Source of the DNA: Winogradskyella sp.
GTDB taxonomy: Bacteria; Bacteroidota; Bacteroidia; Flavobacteriales; Flavobacteriaceae
Assembly (NCBI RefSeq): GCF_028289625.1
Contig: NZ_JANQOM010000050.1
Location: 1 to 64,000 of the forward strand
DNA: 64,000 nucleotides
Direction: 5' to 3'
Below the pieces are notes generated by a model. It was not told where the DNA came from. It worked only from the letters and a program-made list of their open reading frames with translations, and searched no databases. Positions 10,101 through 17,383 of the stretch are shown here, one piece after another (within the stretch, counting starts at the first letter, position 1; every line of letters starts with the position of its first letter). The position numbers and the translations under genes were made by a program.

Positions 10101-10209
10101 TAGTTCGTTACCTGCTGAGGTCGATATAAGTCATTTTGAGAATGGACTATACTTTTTTCAATTAAAGACCGATGATAAAATTTATCAAGAAAAAGTAATT
10201 AAGTTCTAG
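7132..10209 (+). CDS. Large T9SS-exported lipase/alpha-beta-hydrolase protein with repeat modules
   Basis: 1025 residues from ATG 7132; a TTG start 30 bp upstream would overlap the previous gene and spoil the signal peptide (MKK ... GFTQS). Order: CARDB-like beta domain (~20-150); alpha/beta hydrolase (~170-480) with LLLIHGW, the nucleophile elbow AHSMGG (Ser265) and TLGTPHHGSP, typical of PGAP1-like lipases; choice-of-anchor/ASPM-like beta domains (~505-720); three ~75-residue modules each opening Y-x-YWF (near 729, 805, 880) and closing with a (N/A)-W-S-S motif; and a type A T9SS tail (~950-1025) beginning LHPNPS. It should be secreted through T9SS and act outside the cell as an esterase or lipase; the substrate is unknown. 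Confidence 0.85.
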   Translation: MKKIVFLVLGLCSLIGFTQSDLGFQSYFVGAPGATHYKGEELVWEINVINNGTSSASVVDFKIFLSEDENLDLSGDIELKDGEISQDRFTNLIGLGVGDIAERKEFWEGYIRLPLDIEANKTYYFIFWIEQDIDNGETNISNNVVTQSVFVGLRDKLDIFPVDINALDDIQCVADNYELNDRTPLLLIHGWQPKGEDAEGNINIWTNFLRYFVCEEDLKSQYKPYYVKYNSNIVTVDDLGHQLRIELDDNYVEFHDREITIIAHSMGGLVSRSFLNRNRLVGPFPNQKGGERVDKLITLGTPHHGSPVANGSIVTDVSSYNYALFNELIFDLNVAWLGINYTMYGVFSIPTSTKVNRWDLRWDNYDDYFDYDIYPNEENTWLNGEKMNLDTTFDNKIIAYAGGLFDTREETNISDDLISKGYFKIEKAFKNLGHVNDGVVPFLSAIYQGHQLQEVRPFRGYYHDEIAKGRFDMLDANGLDTFLFDFLKQDLLDEIIDAQVLVSSNEVQYPQTALGNSSQQTITIQCIGDVPLNISSIQLVGSDNSQFSFTFPTVPFDIQPNQTQTFEVDFAPTSIGEKEVVFRINNSSANNPQLDIQLSGLAVETAETDYDTNTDPIYDFGDVYIYGGTELVTLTVSNSSSAPYTVADIDITGNDASLFTIVQQPELPKLFNPGDSETVIISFDPDSIGEKTATIEASFQDNTILDTADLIGNGVNTINNPNAPKLSSYEYWFNDDYFGRQTTSLGSNNSIESLNFDSSTSNISNGLNTFHFRVKDENGSWSSVLSEYVYVQNATISGANTITDYEYWFDNDYASRTTGNGDGTNPLILNLNIDVGTLDKGLHQFHIRFKDERGAWSSIVSEFVYNTTPEGLGSNAISAYRYWFNDDFENRVSETVGPDMTYMFLEDINISGLSNNTTNYIHFQFKDIYNNWSSVLTEEFLFATLNIDDANAERLKLHPNPSNSIIFIELEFEDGQLTIYDNLGKLVKEYSSLPAEVDISHFENGLYFFQLKTDDKIYQEKVIKF

Positions 10210-10431
10210 TTAAACTCTCACCACCACATATCCATTTCTGGTCTTTCTATAATGCCGTCCATTGAAGAAATAGTAACGCTTTCCATTAACTCTTACTATT
10301 TTATATTGTCTAGGTAGTTTTTTGACTACGGTCACGGAAGTAGCAGGTTGAGTTACTACAACACGTCTTGCGCAAGAACTAGTGCTTAATGCAAAAACAA
10401 AAACTAAGGTGTAAATTAAAATTCTCATCAT
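10210..10431 (-). CDS. Small basic lipoprotein of unknown function
   Basis: 73 residues (or 72 from the second Met). The N-terminus is a lipoprotein signal with Cys at residue 20 after LSTSS. The mature part is strongly basic and tyrosine-rich (YYFFNGRHYRK, YVVVRV), resembling short beta-strand repeats seen in small Bacteroidota envelope proteins. Its stop codon abuts the stop of the convergent lipase gene with no base between. I do not recognise the family beyond this; real coding is supported by the signal and lipobox. Confidence 0.6.
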   Translation of the reverse strand: MMRILIYTLVFVFALSTSSCARRVVVTQPATSVTVVKKLPRQYKIVRVNGKRYYFFNGRHYRKTRNGYVVVRV

Positions 10432-10480
10432 AAATAGATTTGGTTTTATGATAAGACTTAAGAAATTTAAAAAGGTTTAA

Positions 10481-10589
10481 TTTGTCATTCCTGCAAAGGC
10501 AGGAATCTACTTATAAAGATTTGGCTTGAATTGAACAGATTCCGCATCACACTTCGACTACGCTCAGTGGGACAGTGCGGAATGACAAA
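10481..10589. repeat. Composite palindromic repeat element, 109 bp
   Basis: The ends form an 11-bp inverted repeat: TTTGTCATTCC at 10481-10491 and GGAATGACAAA at 10579-10589. Inside are a small hairpin (ATTCCTGC / GCAGGAAT, about 10488-10507) and a CTTCGACTACGCTCAGTG segment. This CTGC/GCAG and TTCGA-CTCAG vocabulary is that of dispersed repeats in flavobacterial genomes. Related copies occur at 13101, 50477, 50527 and 50569. It fills the gap between the small lipoprotein gene and the thioesterase. Confidence 0.7.
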
Positions 10590-10593
10590 AGAA

Positions 10594-11103
10594 TTACTCA
10601 AAAATAGCTTTTAGCTCTGTGGCATCTGATGGTTTCATCTTTCCTGCTAAAACCAAACTCAACTGCTTACGGCGCAAGGCGGCTTCATAACGCTCTTTTT
10701 CCAAATCGGTTTCTGGTATAAGTTCAGGAACTTTAACAGGTCTTCCGGTTTCATCAACGGCGACAAAGGTATAAATAGCCTCATTAGCCTTAATGCACTC
10801 ACCAGATTCTCGGTCTTCAATCCAAACATCGAGATACACTTCCATGGATGAGGTAAACGCTCTAGACACTTTAGCTTCAACCGTAACAACACTGCCCAGT
10901 GGAATAGATCTGTTAAACGCCACATGATTCACAGAAGCAGTAACCACGATACGGCGCGAATGTCGTCTAGCGGCAATACTAGCGGCTCTATCCATTCGTG
11001 CTAATAACTCCCCACCAAAGAGGTTATTAATAGGATTAGTCTCACTAGGTAAAACCAAATCAGTAACAACAGTTTTAGATTGAAATGCGGTTCTAGGCTG
11101 CAT
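10594..11103 (-). CDS. Acyl-CoA thioesterase, YciA-like hotdog fold
   Basis: 169 residues, single hotdog domain. The N-terminal half contains NPINNLFGGELLARMD, the region holding the catalytic Asn/Asp of YciA/BACH-type thioesterases, followed by A-S-x-N-H-V-A-F. These cytosolic enzymes hydrolyse fatty acyl-CoA to free acid and CoA. The length is normal for the family (about 130-170). It is transcribed alone on the minus strand, facing the small lipoprotein gene across a palindromic repeat. A -7 box lies 18 bp upstream. Substrate chain length cannot be read from the sequence. Confidence 0.85.
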   Translation of the reverse strand: MQPRTAFQSKTVVTDLVLPSETNPINNLFGGELLARMDRAASIAARRHSRRIVVTASVNHVAFNRSIPLGSVVTVEAKVSRAFTSSMEVYLDVWIEDRESGECIKANEAIYTFVAVDETGRPVKVPELIPETDLEKERYEAALRRKQLSLVLAGKMKPSDATELKAIFE

Positions 11104-11121
11104 AAATTCTTAAAATTTGTG

Positions 11122-11129
11122 CAAAGATA
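11122..11129 (-). promoter_or_regulatory. Candidate -7 box for the acyl-CoA thioesterase
   Basis: The minus strand reads TATCTTTG, an exact match to TAnnTTTG, 18 bp upstream of the ATG at 11103. No exact -33 TTG is present. Confidence 0.5.
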
Positions 11130-11162
11130 AAGTGATTTAAATTAAAAATGGATAAGAAAAGG

Positions 11163-12101
11163 TTAATCTAATTTCTTTATCAATAACCAAGCATCTTGGT
11201 TGTGCTCACGACGTATTTTGTAAAGAGCGCGATACGCTTCAAGTCTTGTTTCAAAACTTGAGTACACTACTTCGTGCAAACCATAACGGTTTTTACCAAT
11301 TGTTCTGGCTTTGTAACCTAATGCTCTGAGTTGATTAACTTTTTTATCAGAATTGGCTTCAATTCTAAAAGCTCCAGCAACAACATGATAATTTCCAGTC
11401 TGCTTTTCTAGAGATAGTGTAGCAGGTGGTAGCGGATTACTGATGATAAAAGTAGCTTCTTGCACTTTGGCATCAAGCTGTGCGTTAGCTTCTTCCTGTG
11501 CTAACTGATTGTGGTTTTCAATAGTATTGTTGTAATAGTTGAGGCCAAAATAAGAACCTAAACCCAATACAATAACAGCCGCAGCAGCATATTTTAACCA
11601 ATTGTTATTAGAACGTCTTTCAGGAGTAAAAGCAATAGGAGTACCTGTTTCAATGGCTTCTACGTCTTTTTTATAGGTTTCACGTTTAATATTTGAAGAT
11701 GTAAAGTGCGACAACCCAAAAGCATCGGTTAAATAATTGATATGGTTAGAAGGGTTAAATACTATTTTACCTTCGTTGTTGAGTATAAGTTCGCCAATAT
11801 TTTCCAGTTGTATGGTTTCACCTTCAATAAGGTACGACTTAATGGCTTTTACCTGCTTTGAAATCCTATCTTTAGCAGCTGTATAGGGTATTTTTTCAAT
11901 CTCGGCAATATAATTGGCTAATAAACCATCATTGTTTTGAAGCTGCTCATTAAAAGATAACACTTTTTTAGGCGGGTAAAATGTATGCGTCGTTTCATGA
12001 ACTTTAGCCGAAACACGATTGGTTAAAAAAGCACCAAAACTCGGTATAGTGACGCAATCGTAACGGTATAAAAGGTCGCCAATGTAAGTCTCTAACTGCA
12101 T
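11163..12101 (-). CDS. HU-CCDC81-type and SPOR domain membrane protein
   Basis: 312 residues. Residues 1-~125 match the paired CCDC81-like prokaryotic HU domains (IPSFGAFLTNR ... LENIGELILNNEGKIVF). A transmembrane helix follows at ~168-188 (WLKYAAAAVIVLGLGSYFGL). The last ~75 residues are a SPOR domain (YHVVAGAFR ... WLLIKKLD), which binds denuded glycan at division septa. The topology would put HU-like domains in the cytoplasm and SPOR in the periplasm. HU-like folds usually bind DNA, though CCDC81 domains may instead bind protein. It sits divergently from dprA. A link between septum and nucleoid is an attractive inference only. Confidence 0.85.
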   Translation of the reverse strand: MQLETYIGDLLYRYDCVTIPSFGAFLTNRVSAKVHETTHTFYPPKKVLSFNEQLQNNDGLLANYIAEIEKIPYTAAKDRISKQVKAIKSYLIEGETIQLENIGELILNNEGKIVFNPSNHINYLTDAFGLSHFTSSNIKRETYKKDVEAIETGTPIAFTPERRSNNNWLKYAAAAVIVLGLGSYFGLNYYNNTIENHNQLAQEEANAQLDAKVQEATFIISNPLPPATLSLEKQTGNYHVVAGAFRIEANSDKKVNQLRALGYKARTIGKNRYGLHEVVYSSFETRLEAYRALYKIRREHNQDAWLLIKKLD

Positions 12102-12108
12102 AATAAGA

Positions 12109-12116
12109 CAAAGTTA
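12109..12116 (-). promoter_or_regulatory. Candidate -7 box for the HU/SPOR gene
   Basis: The minus strand reads TAACTTTG, matching TAnnTTTG, only 7 bp upstream of the ATG at 12101. The transcript would be nearly leaderless, so confidence is limited. Confidence 0.35.
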
Positions 12117-12209
12117 AAAATTTTTGAAAGTGAAAGAAGTTTAAGGGTGTTTAGTTATTAACATCAGAAAAATTTAGTTTCTTGTAGGTTTAAAATCAGT
12201 TTCATACTA

Positions 12210-13340
12210 ATGACAGACCAGCAATTAATTTATGCTCTAGCCTTGCAACACGTACCCAAAATTGGGGCAACTACAGCCAAGAAATTAATAAACCATTGCG
12301 GTTCTGCAGAAGCAGTTTTAAAAGAGAAGAAATCTAAGCTCTTAAAAATAGATGGGGTAGGCACCATTACTATTGAAGGCCTTTTTGATAAAATTCTCTT
12401 AGAAGAAGCCGAAAATGAATTACAATTCATAAAGGACAATAATATTGTAGTTCACTATTTCACGGATGAAACCTATCCAGAAAAGCTGAAGCATTGTATT
12501 GATGCCCCAATTCTTTTATTTCAATCAGGTAAAATCAACATAAAACAACAACCAATAATCAGTATTGTTGGCACTCGAAAAATAACTACAAACGGTATTG
12601 CCTTTTGTGAAAAATTAGTAGAAGCTTTATCTCCATACAACCCAGTTATTGTATCTGGGTTTGCTTATGGCACGGATATTACGGCACAAAAATCGGCTTT
12701 AAACCATAATTTACAAACCATTGGCTGTCTGGCGCACGGTTTAAACCAGATTTATCCTAAAGTCCATAAGAAGTATGTAGCTGATATTGAGAAACATGGT
12801 GGATTTTATACAGATTTTTGGAGTACCGATGCTTTTGATAGAAATAATTTTCTAAAACGAAATCGCATTATTGCAGGTCTAAGTGAAGCAACAATTGTTA
12901 TTGAGTCTGCTGAAAAAGGTGGAAGTTTAGTGACTGCTGATATTGCCAATTCTTATAATCGGGAGGTTTTTGCCGTTCCTGGTCGAACTACCGATAGCCA
13001 GAGCGTAGGCTGTAATAACTTGATTAAGTTTCAGAAAGCACATTTGTTGTCTCATCCTATGGATGTGCCCTATTTACTAAATTGGAGACTAGAAGGCGAT
13101 ACTTCGACCCTTCGACAGGGCTCAGCAACTAAACCAGCCTTACAAAAGCAACTCTTTGTTGAACTAGAAGCTGATGAAAAAGTAATTTATAATTATTTGA
13201 AAGAAAATGACAAACAGTTGCTTGATGTTATTGCCTTAGAATGTAACATACCAACTTATAAACTAGCAGGTATCTTACTCAATATGGAACTTAAAGGCGT
13301 CATTAGACCCTTGCCAGGAAAGTTGTTTGAATTGGTTTAA
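12210..13340 (+). CDS. dprA: DNA-processing protein DprA
   Basis: 376 residues. N-terminal helix-hairpin-helix-like region (~5-60: VPKIGATTAKKLI, IDGVGTIT); central Rossmann fold with SIVGTRKITTNG, VSGFAYGTD and ESAEKGGS that binds single-stranded DNA and RecA; C-terminal winged-helix domain (~320-376). DprA protects incoming single strands during natural transformation and loads RecA on them. Residues 298-306, in the linker before the winged helix, are encoded by a dispersed-repeat sequence (13101-13127), an in-frame insertion. The 3' end overlaps the convergent trpS by four bases. recA lies about 5 kb away. Confidence 0.93.
   Translation: MTDQQLIYALALQHVPKIGATTAKKLINHCGSAEAVLKEKKSKLLKIDGVGTITIEGLFDKILLEEAENELQFIKDNNIVVHYFTDETYPEKLKHCIDAPILLFQSGKINIKQQPIISIVGTRKITTNGIAFCEKLVEALSPYNPVIVSGFAYGTDITAQKSALNHNLQTIGCLAHGLNQIYPKVHKKYVADIEKHGGFYTDFWSTDAFDRNNFLKRNRIIAGLSEATIVIESAEKGGSLVTADIANSYNREVFAVPGRTTDSQSVGCNNLIKFQKAHLLSHPMDVPYLLNWRLEGDTSTLRQGSATKPALQKQLFVELEADEKVIYNYLKENDKQLLDVIALECNIPTYKLAGILLNMELKGVIRPLPGKLFELV
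13101..13127. repeat. Dispersed-repeat fragment embedded in dprA
   Basis: The segment reads CTTCGACCCTTCGACAGGG followed by CTCAGCA, the TTCGA-CTCAGC vocabulary of dispersed flavobacterial repeats; a relative is at 10552-10569. It keeps the dprA frame and encodes T-S-T-L-R-Q-G-S-A. Confidence 0.65.
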
Positions 13341-14308
13341 TACCCAACCTTAGCTCTCACACGCTTTAAAACTTCATCAGCCACAAATTTAGCCTTGGCA
13401 GCTCCTTTAGCTAAGGCAGCATCAACTTCATTGAGGTTGGCCATGTAGTAATTATAACGTTCTCTAGACTCAGCAAAACGTTCTAAAATGAGCTCATATA
13501 AGGCCTGCTTGGCATGGCCATAACCGTAATTACCACCTTCGTAATTGACTTTCATTTCAGCAATTTGCTGATTAGAAGCCAGTAATTCATAAATAGCAAA
13601 GCAATTACAGGTTGCCCAGTCTTTAGGGTCTTCAAGAGGTGTGCTATCTGTTTGGATAGACATAATTTGCTTCCGCAGTTGTTTTTCAGGTAAAAAGATA
13701 TCGATAATATTCCCTTTACTCTTGCTCATTTTTGCACCATCAGTACCAGGAATGAGCATGGTTTCTTTTTGTATATCAGCTTTTGGTAAGACAAAGGTTT
13801 CATCTCCCATTTTTGCATGAAATCGCGATGCCACATCACGTGTCATTTCTATATGCTGTTCCTGATCTTTACCCACAGGGATAATTTCGGCATCATATAG
13901 CAAAATATCGGCTGCCATTAACATAGGATACGTAAACAAACCTCCATTGACATCGTCTAATCGGTCTGCTTTATCCTTAAAGCTATGTGCAAGTTCTAAC
14001 CGCTTAAAAGGAAAAAAACAATTAAGATACCATGCCAATTCGGTAACCTGTGGTACATCACTCTGTCTGTAGAATACACTATTCTCTATGTCCAAACCAA
14101 AGGCTAACCAAGTAGCAGCAGTAGAATAAGTGTTGCTGCGAAGCATTTGGGCATCTTTAATCTGCGTTAAAGAATGCAAGTCTGCAATAAATAAATACGA
14201 ATCATTAGCCGCATCTTTTGCTTTTTCTATTGCAGGTAAAATGGCGCCTAAAATATTGCCTAAATGTGGCGTGCCTGTACTTTGTATGCCTGTTAGTATT
14301 CTTGCCAT
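13337..14308 (-). CDS. trpS: Tryptophanyl-tRNA synthetase
   Basis: 323 residues, class I aminoacyl-tRNA synthetase. The HIGH-type motif TPHLGN lies near residue 13 and the KMSKS motif (AKMSKSKGN) near residue 195. GIQSTGTPHLGN at the N-terminus and the helical C-terminal domain are characteristic of TrpRS. It charges tRNA-Trp in the cytosol. Length matches bacterial TrpRS (about 320-340). The gene is monocistronic, converging on dprA with a four-base overlap and diverging from the acyltransferase. Confidence 0.95.
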   Translation of the reverse strand: MARILTGIQSTGTPHLGNILGAILPAIEKAKDAANDSYLFIADLHSLTQIKDAQMLRSNTYSTAATWLAFGLDIENSVFYRQSDVPQVTELAWYLNCFFPFKRLELAHSFKDKADRLDDVNGGLFTYPMLMAADILLYDAEIIPVGKDQEQHIEMTRDVASRFHAKMGDETFVLPKADIQKETMLIPGTDGAKMSKSKGNIIDIFLPEKQLRKQIMSIQTDSTPLEDPKDWATCNCFAIYELLASNQQIAEMKVNYEGGNYGYGHAKQALYELILERFAESRERYNYYMANLNEVDAALAKGAAKAKFVADEVLKRVRAKVGY

Positions 14309-14366
14309 AATATTACCTGCGTAGGCAGATATCTTATTTAATTAAACTTAAATCTTAATAGGAAAG

Positions 14367-14374
14367 CAAAGATA
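14367..14374 (-). promoter_or_regulatory. Candidate -7 box for trpS
   Basis: The minus strand reads TATCTTTG (exact TAnnTTTG) about 58 bp upstream of the trpS ATG. No exact -33 TTG was found. Confidence 0.45.
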
Positions 14375-14411
14375 ATTTTTTTAGTAGAACTATTTACTTA
14401 GTTTTGATGCC

Positions 14412-15146
14412 GTGGCCATATTAAAATATCCTTTTTGGGTTCTATATCGTATTTGGTTTTATGTTTTGGTAGTCATACCAATTATTGTATTGCTCCCCAT
14501 TTTATTACTGTCTATATCTAGGGAAAAATGGTATCCTTATTTTTTTAAGCTAGCACGTTTTTGGGCAAAATTTATTTTGTTGGGTATGGGCTTTAATTAT
14601 AAAGTAATAAAAGAGGAAGTACCAGATCCTAAGAAAAGCTATATGTTTATTGCAAACCATACCTCAATGACCGATATTATGCTGATGCTGGTTTCGGTAA
14701 AAAACCCTTTTGTTTTTGTCGGTAAGAAAGAATTGGCTAGAATTCCTTTGTTTGGCTTTTTTTATAAGCGTACTTGTATTTTGGTAGACCGAAGCAGTGC
14801 TAAGAGTAGACAAGCAGTTTTTTTAAGAGCACAAAGAAGATTGAAACAAGGTCTGAGTATATGCATTTTTCCAGAAGGAGGTGTCCCAGAGGAACATATT
14901 ATATTGGATGACTTTAAAGACGGGGCGTTTCGTTTGGCCATAAATCATCAAATCCCTGTTGTACCGATGACGTTTTACGATAATAAAAAACGATTTTCAT
15001 ATACCTTCTTTAGCGGTAGTCCAGGAAGAATGAAGGTTAAAATTCATAAATTTTTACAAACAAACGGATTAAAGATTGAGGACACCAAAGCCCTAAACGA
15101 AGAGGCTAGAGCTATGATTTTAGAAGAATTAACAATGAATGAATAA
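14412..15146 (+). CDS. 1-acyl-sn-glycerol-3-phosphate acyltransferase (PlsC-like)
   Basis: 244 residues. GTG at 14412 was chosen because it gives the expected MAxLKYPFW start and the only nearby ATG (14407) is out of frame. Two hydrophobic stretches (~7-34 and 52-62) anchor it to the inner membrane. The acyltransferase motif NH-x4-D is at N82-H83-D88 and the FPEGG motif at 153-157. It transfers an acyl chain to lysophosphatidic acid in phospholipid synthesis. The gene ends in a bidirectional terminator shared with the convergent anti-sigma-like gene. Confidence 0.88.
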   Translation: MAILKYPFWVLYRIWFYVLVVIPIIVLLPILLLSISREKWYPYFFKLARFWAKFILLGMGFNYKVIKEEVPDPKKSYMFIANHTSMTDIMLMLVSVKNPFVFVGKKELARIPLFGFFYKRTCILVDRSSAKSRQAVFLRAQRRLKQGLSICIFPEGGVPEEHIILDDFKDGAFRLAINHQIPVVPMTFYDNKKRFSYTFFSGSPGRMKVKIHKFLQTNGLKIEDTKALNEEARAMILEELTMNE

Positions 15147-15162
15147 TCCGTAATCAATTAAA

Positions 15163-15191
15163 AAAAGCTACCCTAACCACGAGTAGCTTTT
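15163..15191. terminator. Bidirectional rho-independent terminator
   Basis: AAAAGCTAC (15163-15171) pairs with GTAGCTTTT (15183-15191) around an 11-base loop. On the minus strand the stem runs into seven T's, so it should end the sigma/anti-sigma transcript; on the plus strand it should end the acyltransferase transcript. Confidence 0.75.
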
Positions 15192-15251
15192 ATCATCATT
15201 GCATTCATCATTGCTTTCTGTTCGCAATAACTTAACCTAACTTAAATTAAC

Positions 15252-16787
15252 CTAAAACTTAAATTTTAATCCTGTATATACTCCAATAAAGAATGGTCTA
15301 AAATCGCCAAATGTATTATTGAATGTATTTATTTGGTACTTGAACTGAGGTTCAAGGTTTATATTCCATCGTTTAGACAAGTCATAATCCAAACCTAAAC
15401 CAAAGTTGGCACTAAAACTTGTTGAATTAATGTTATTGGCCTCACCGATTAAAGTGGATGAGCCATCAATATCTGCATAAATCTCATTTTGATTTAGGAA
15501 GAATGTACTAAAACCACCTATAACATTGACCCCAAACTTTTTATCTAATAAGCGATATTCCAATTCTAAAGGCACTTCTATGAAACCGAAACGCTGATCA
15601 ATATCTCCTGTAACTTTTGTATTAAGTGCTTCAGGAGTTGAAGACCTGTTTAATATATCTAAGCTAACAAGCGATACAAACTGATTATTTTTAAAACTGA
15701 TATTTCCTTGAGCATCTGCACTTCTCGAAGCTGTATCTGCACCATTAAAGGCAATAACATCAGCAGTGGCATAATTAAGATCAACACGGTTGACTCCGGC
15801 ACGAACACTTAATTTTTTTGTGATGGCATAGCTTCCTGTAATACCATAACTCATATTAATATCGCTACTTTTAGTGTTATTGTTGAATTGATTATGAATG
15901 GTAGACCCTTGACCTAAAGAACTAAAATAAACAGGCGCAACATTAGGTGTAATGCTCCACCTGCTTTGTTCATCTTCTTCTTTTTCATCAATGTCTTTAG
16001 TGTTGTTGGCTATGGCATCTAAAATAGATGCTTTATCAGTCTCTTCCTTTAATAAGGTTTCTTTTTCTAAATCATTGGTAGCCGACTCGGAATCTGAAGA
16101 TTTTGGGCTCGAATTTTCTGCAACAGCAGTTTTGTTATCTATAATCGCTTTTTTAATTGTAGATTTCTTCTCAATATCGTCTAGCTTAGATTTGTCTTTA
16201 GATTTCTGGTCATCTTCAGTTGAAGCAATGGTCAAAAGCTTATCAGAAGTTTTTGTTGTCAAAGATTTGGATTTTTTAGATACGGGTTTTCCTTTATTAT
16301 TATTAACAACAGTGTTTGTTTTGGACGGATTGTGTGTCGTTAATTCTTTAGGACTATTTTCCTTTTTCAAGGGATGATTTTGTGAAGACTTGTCTATAGT
16401 TGATTCTTTCATATCATCAGAATCAACTATTTCGAAATCTCGCAAATCATCATGTTGATTTAAATCCTTTTGACTTTTATTTTCATCAATAGATGAATCT
16501 TCGACCGTGTTCTTGTTTACAGGGTCGTTTTGTTCAGTATCGACAATAGTTGGATTTTCAGTTGCAGTATTCCCGAAGTCTAATACTGAAACTCCAATAG
16601 TGAAGAGTAAAGCAATTGCAGCGGCTACACCACCAATTTGCCACCAAATCGGAACCACCCTACGCTTTTTCTTGTTATTGGGAAGACTTTCATTTATACG
16701 ATTCCAAACGGCATCGTTTGGTGCCACTTCAAAATCCTTAAACTTTTCTTGAAAAAGTCTATCAATATTTTTCTTTTCGTTCATCAT
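15252..16787 (-). CDS. Anti-sigma-like inner-membrane protein with C-terminal outer-membrane beta-barrel domain
   Basis: 511 residues. The first ~40 residues are cytoplasmic (VAPNDAVWNRI is the common Bacteroidota anti-sigma-like start), followed by one transmembrane helix at ~47-65. A long Ser/Lys/Asp/Thr-rich low-complexity linker (~75-275) leads to a C-terminal beta-rich domain (~285-511) that resembles the PorT/OmpA-like barrel family and ends LKFKF. Its ATG overlaps the stop of the ECF sigma gene by one base, the usual sigma/anti-sigma arrangement. The linker could span the periplasm so that a barrel-like domain senses the outer membrane. Anti-sigma activity is inferred from context. Confidence 0.7.
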   Translation of the reverse strand: MMNEKKNIDRLFQEKFKDFEVAPNDAVWNRINESLPNNKKKRRVVPIWWQIGGVAAAIALLFTIGVSVLDFGNTATENPTIVDTEQNDPVNKNTVEDSSIDENKSQKDLNQHDDLRDFEIVDSDDMKESTIDKSSQNHPLKKENSPKELTTHNPSKTNTVVNNNKGKPVSKKSKSLTTKTSDKLLTIASTEDDQKSKDKSKLDDIEKKSTIKKAIIDNKTAVAENSSPKSSDSESATNDLEKETLLKEETDKASILDAIANNTKDIDEKEEDEQSRWSITPNVAPVYFSSLGQGSTIHNQFNNNTKSSDINMSYGITGSYAITKKLSVRAGVNRVDLNYATADVIAFNGADTASRSADAQGNISFKNNQFVSLVSLDILNRSSTPEALNTKVTGDIDQRFGFIEVPLELEYRLLDKKFGVNVIGGFSTFFLNQNEIYADIDGSSTLIGEANNINSTSFSANFGLGLDYDLSKRWNINLEPQFKYQINTFNNTFGDFRPFFIGVYTGLKFKF

Positions 16788-17332
16788 TATAATGATTGCG
16801 AATTCAAATTCGCTTTATAAGCCTCAATTTTTTCTTTTAAAATTAATCTAGCTCTTGCTAAATTAGATTTAGATGTCCCAGTAGAAATATTAATTAACTC
16901 GCTTATTTCAACATGCGAATACCCATCTAAAACATATAGGTTAAAGACCAATCTATACCTATTAGGTAATTCTTGTATGATTTTCAATAAAAAATCAATA
17001 CTTAAATCACTATCGTCTAGATTTATCGATACATCCTCAATGTTATCTTCATTTACAATATCATAAACACCGACATCTTCCCTGTATCTTTGTAATGCGG
17101 TATTAATTGTTATTCGTTTTAACCAACCTTCAAAAGAACCTTTGTTTTTATACTGATCTATTTTACTAAATACAGTAATGAACGTGTCGTGCAGATTATC
17201 TTCTGCCTCCACATAGTTTTTAGAATACTTAAGACAAAGTGAAAATAGTTTACTTGCATATTGCTTGTATAATTGACTTTGGGCTTCAGCATCCTGTTTT
17301 ATACAGTTTTTTATGAGTCTATCTAAACTCAC
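16787..17332 (-). CDS. ECF-type RNA polymerase sigma factor
   Basis: 181 residues with only regions 2 and 4, as in extracytoplasmic-function sigma factors. Region 2 spans ~10-85 (LYKQYASKLFSLCLKYSKN, the A-E-D-x-x-H-D-T-F core, FEGWLKRITINTA). Region 4 spans ~115-170 (LPNRYRLVFNLYVLDGYSH, then an HTH). It directs RNA polymerase to a small regulon, probably for envelope functions given the membrane partner encoded immediately downstream. The one-base overlap implies translational coupling. The target promoters are not visible in this window. Confidence 0.9.
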   Translation of the reverse strand: MSLDRLIKNCIKQDAEAQSQLYKQYASKLFSLCLKYSKNYVEAEDNLHDTFITVFSKIDQYKNKGSFEGWLKRITINTALQRYREDVGVYDIVNEDNIEDVSINLDDSDLSIDFLLKIIQELPNRYRLVFNLYVLDGYSHVEISELINISTGTSKSNLARARLILKEKIEAYKANLNSQSL

Positions 17333-17383
17333 ATGCGTTTATTTGTTTATGATTAATAGCTTTCTAAGGGTATCGATATAAAA

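Noticed and set aside
10481-10589. tRNA or structured RNA gene
   Set aside because: No cloverleaf; the composition and ends match dispersed repeats seen again at 50.5 kb.
15229-15251. TTAACCTAACTTAAATTAACC as a third operator of the two-component regulator
   Set aside because: The spacing of the half-sites differs, there is no matching 14-bp block or TAnnTTTG, and it lies at a gene's 3' end.
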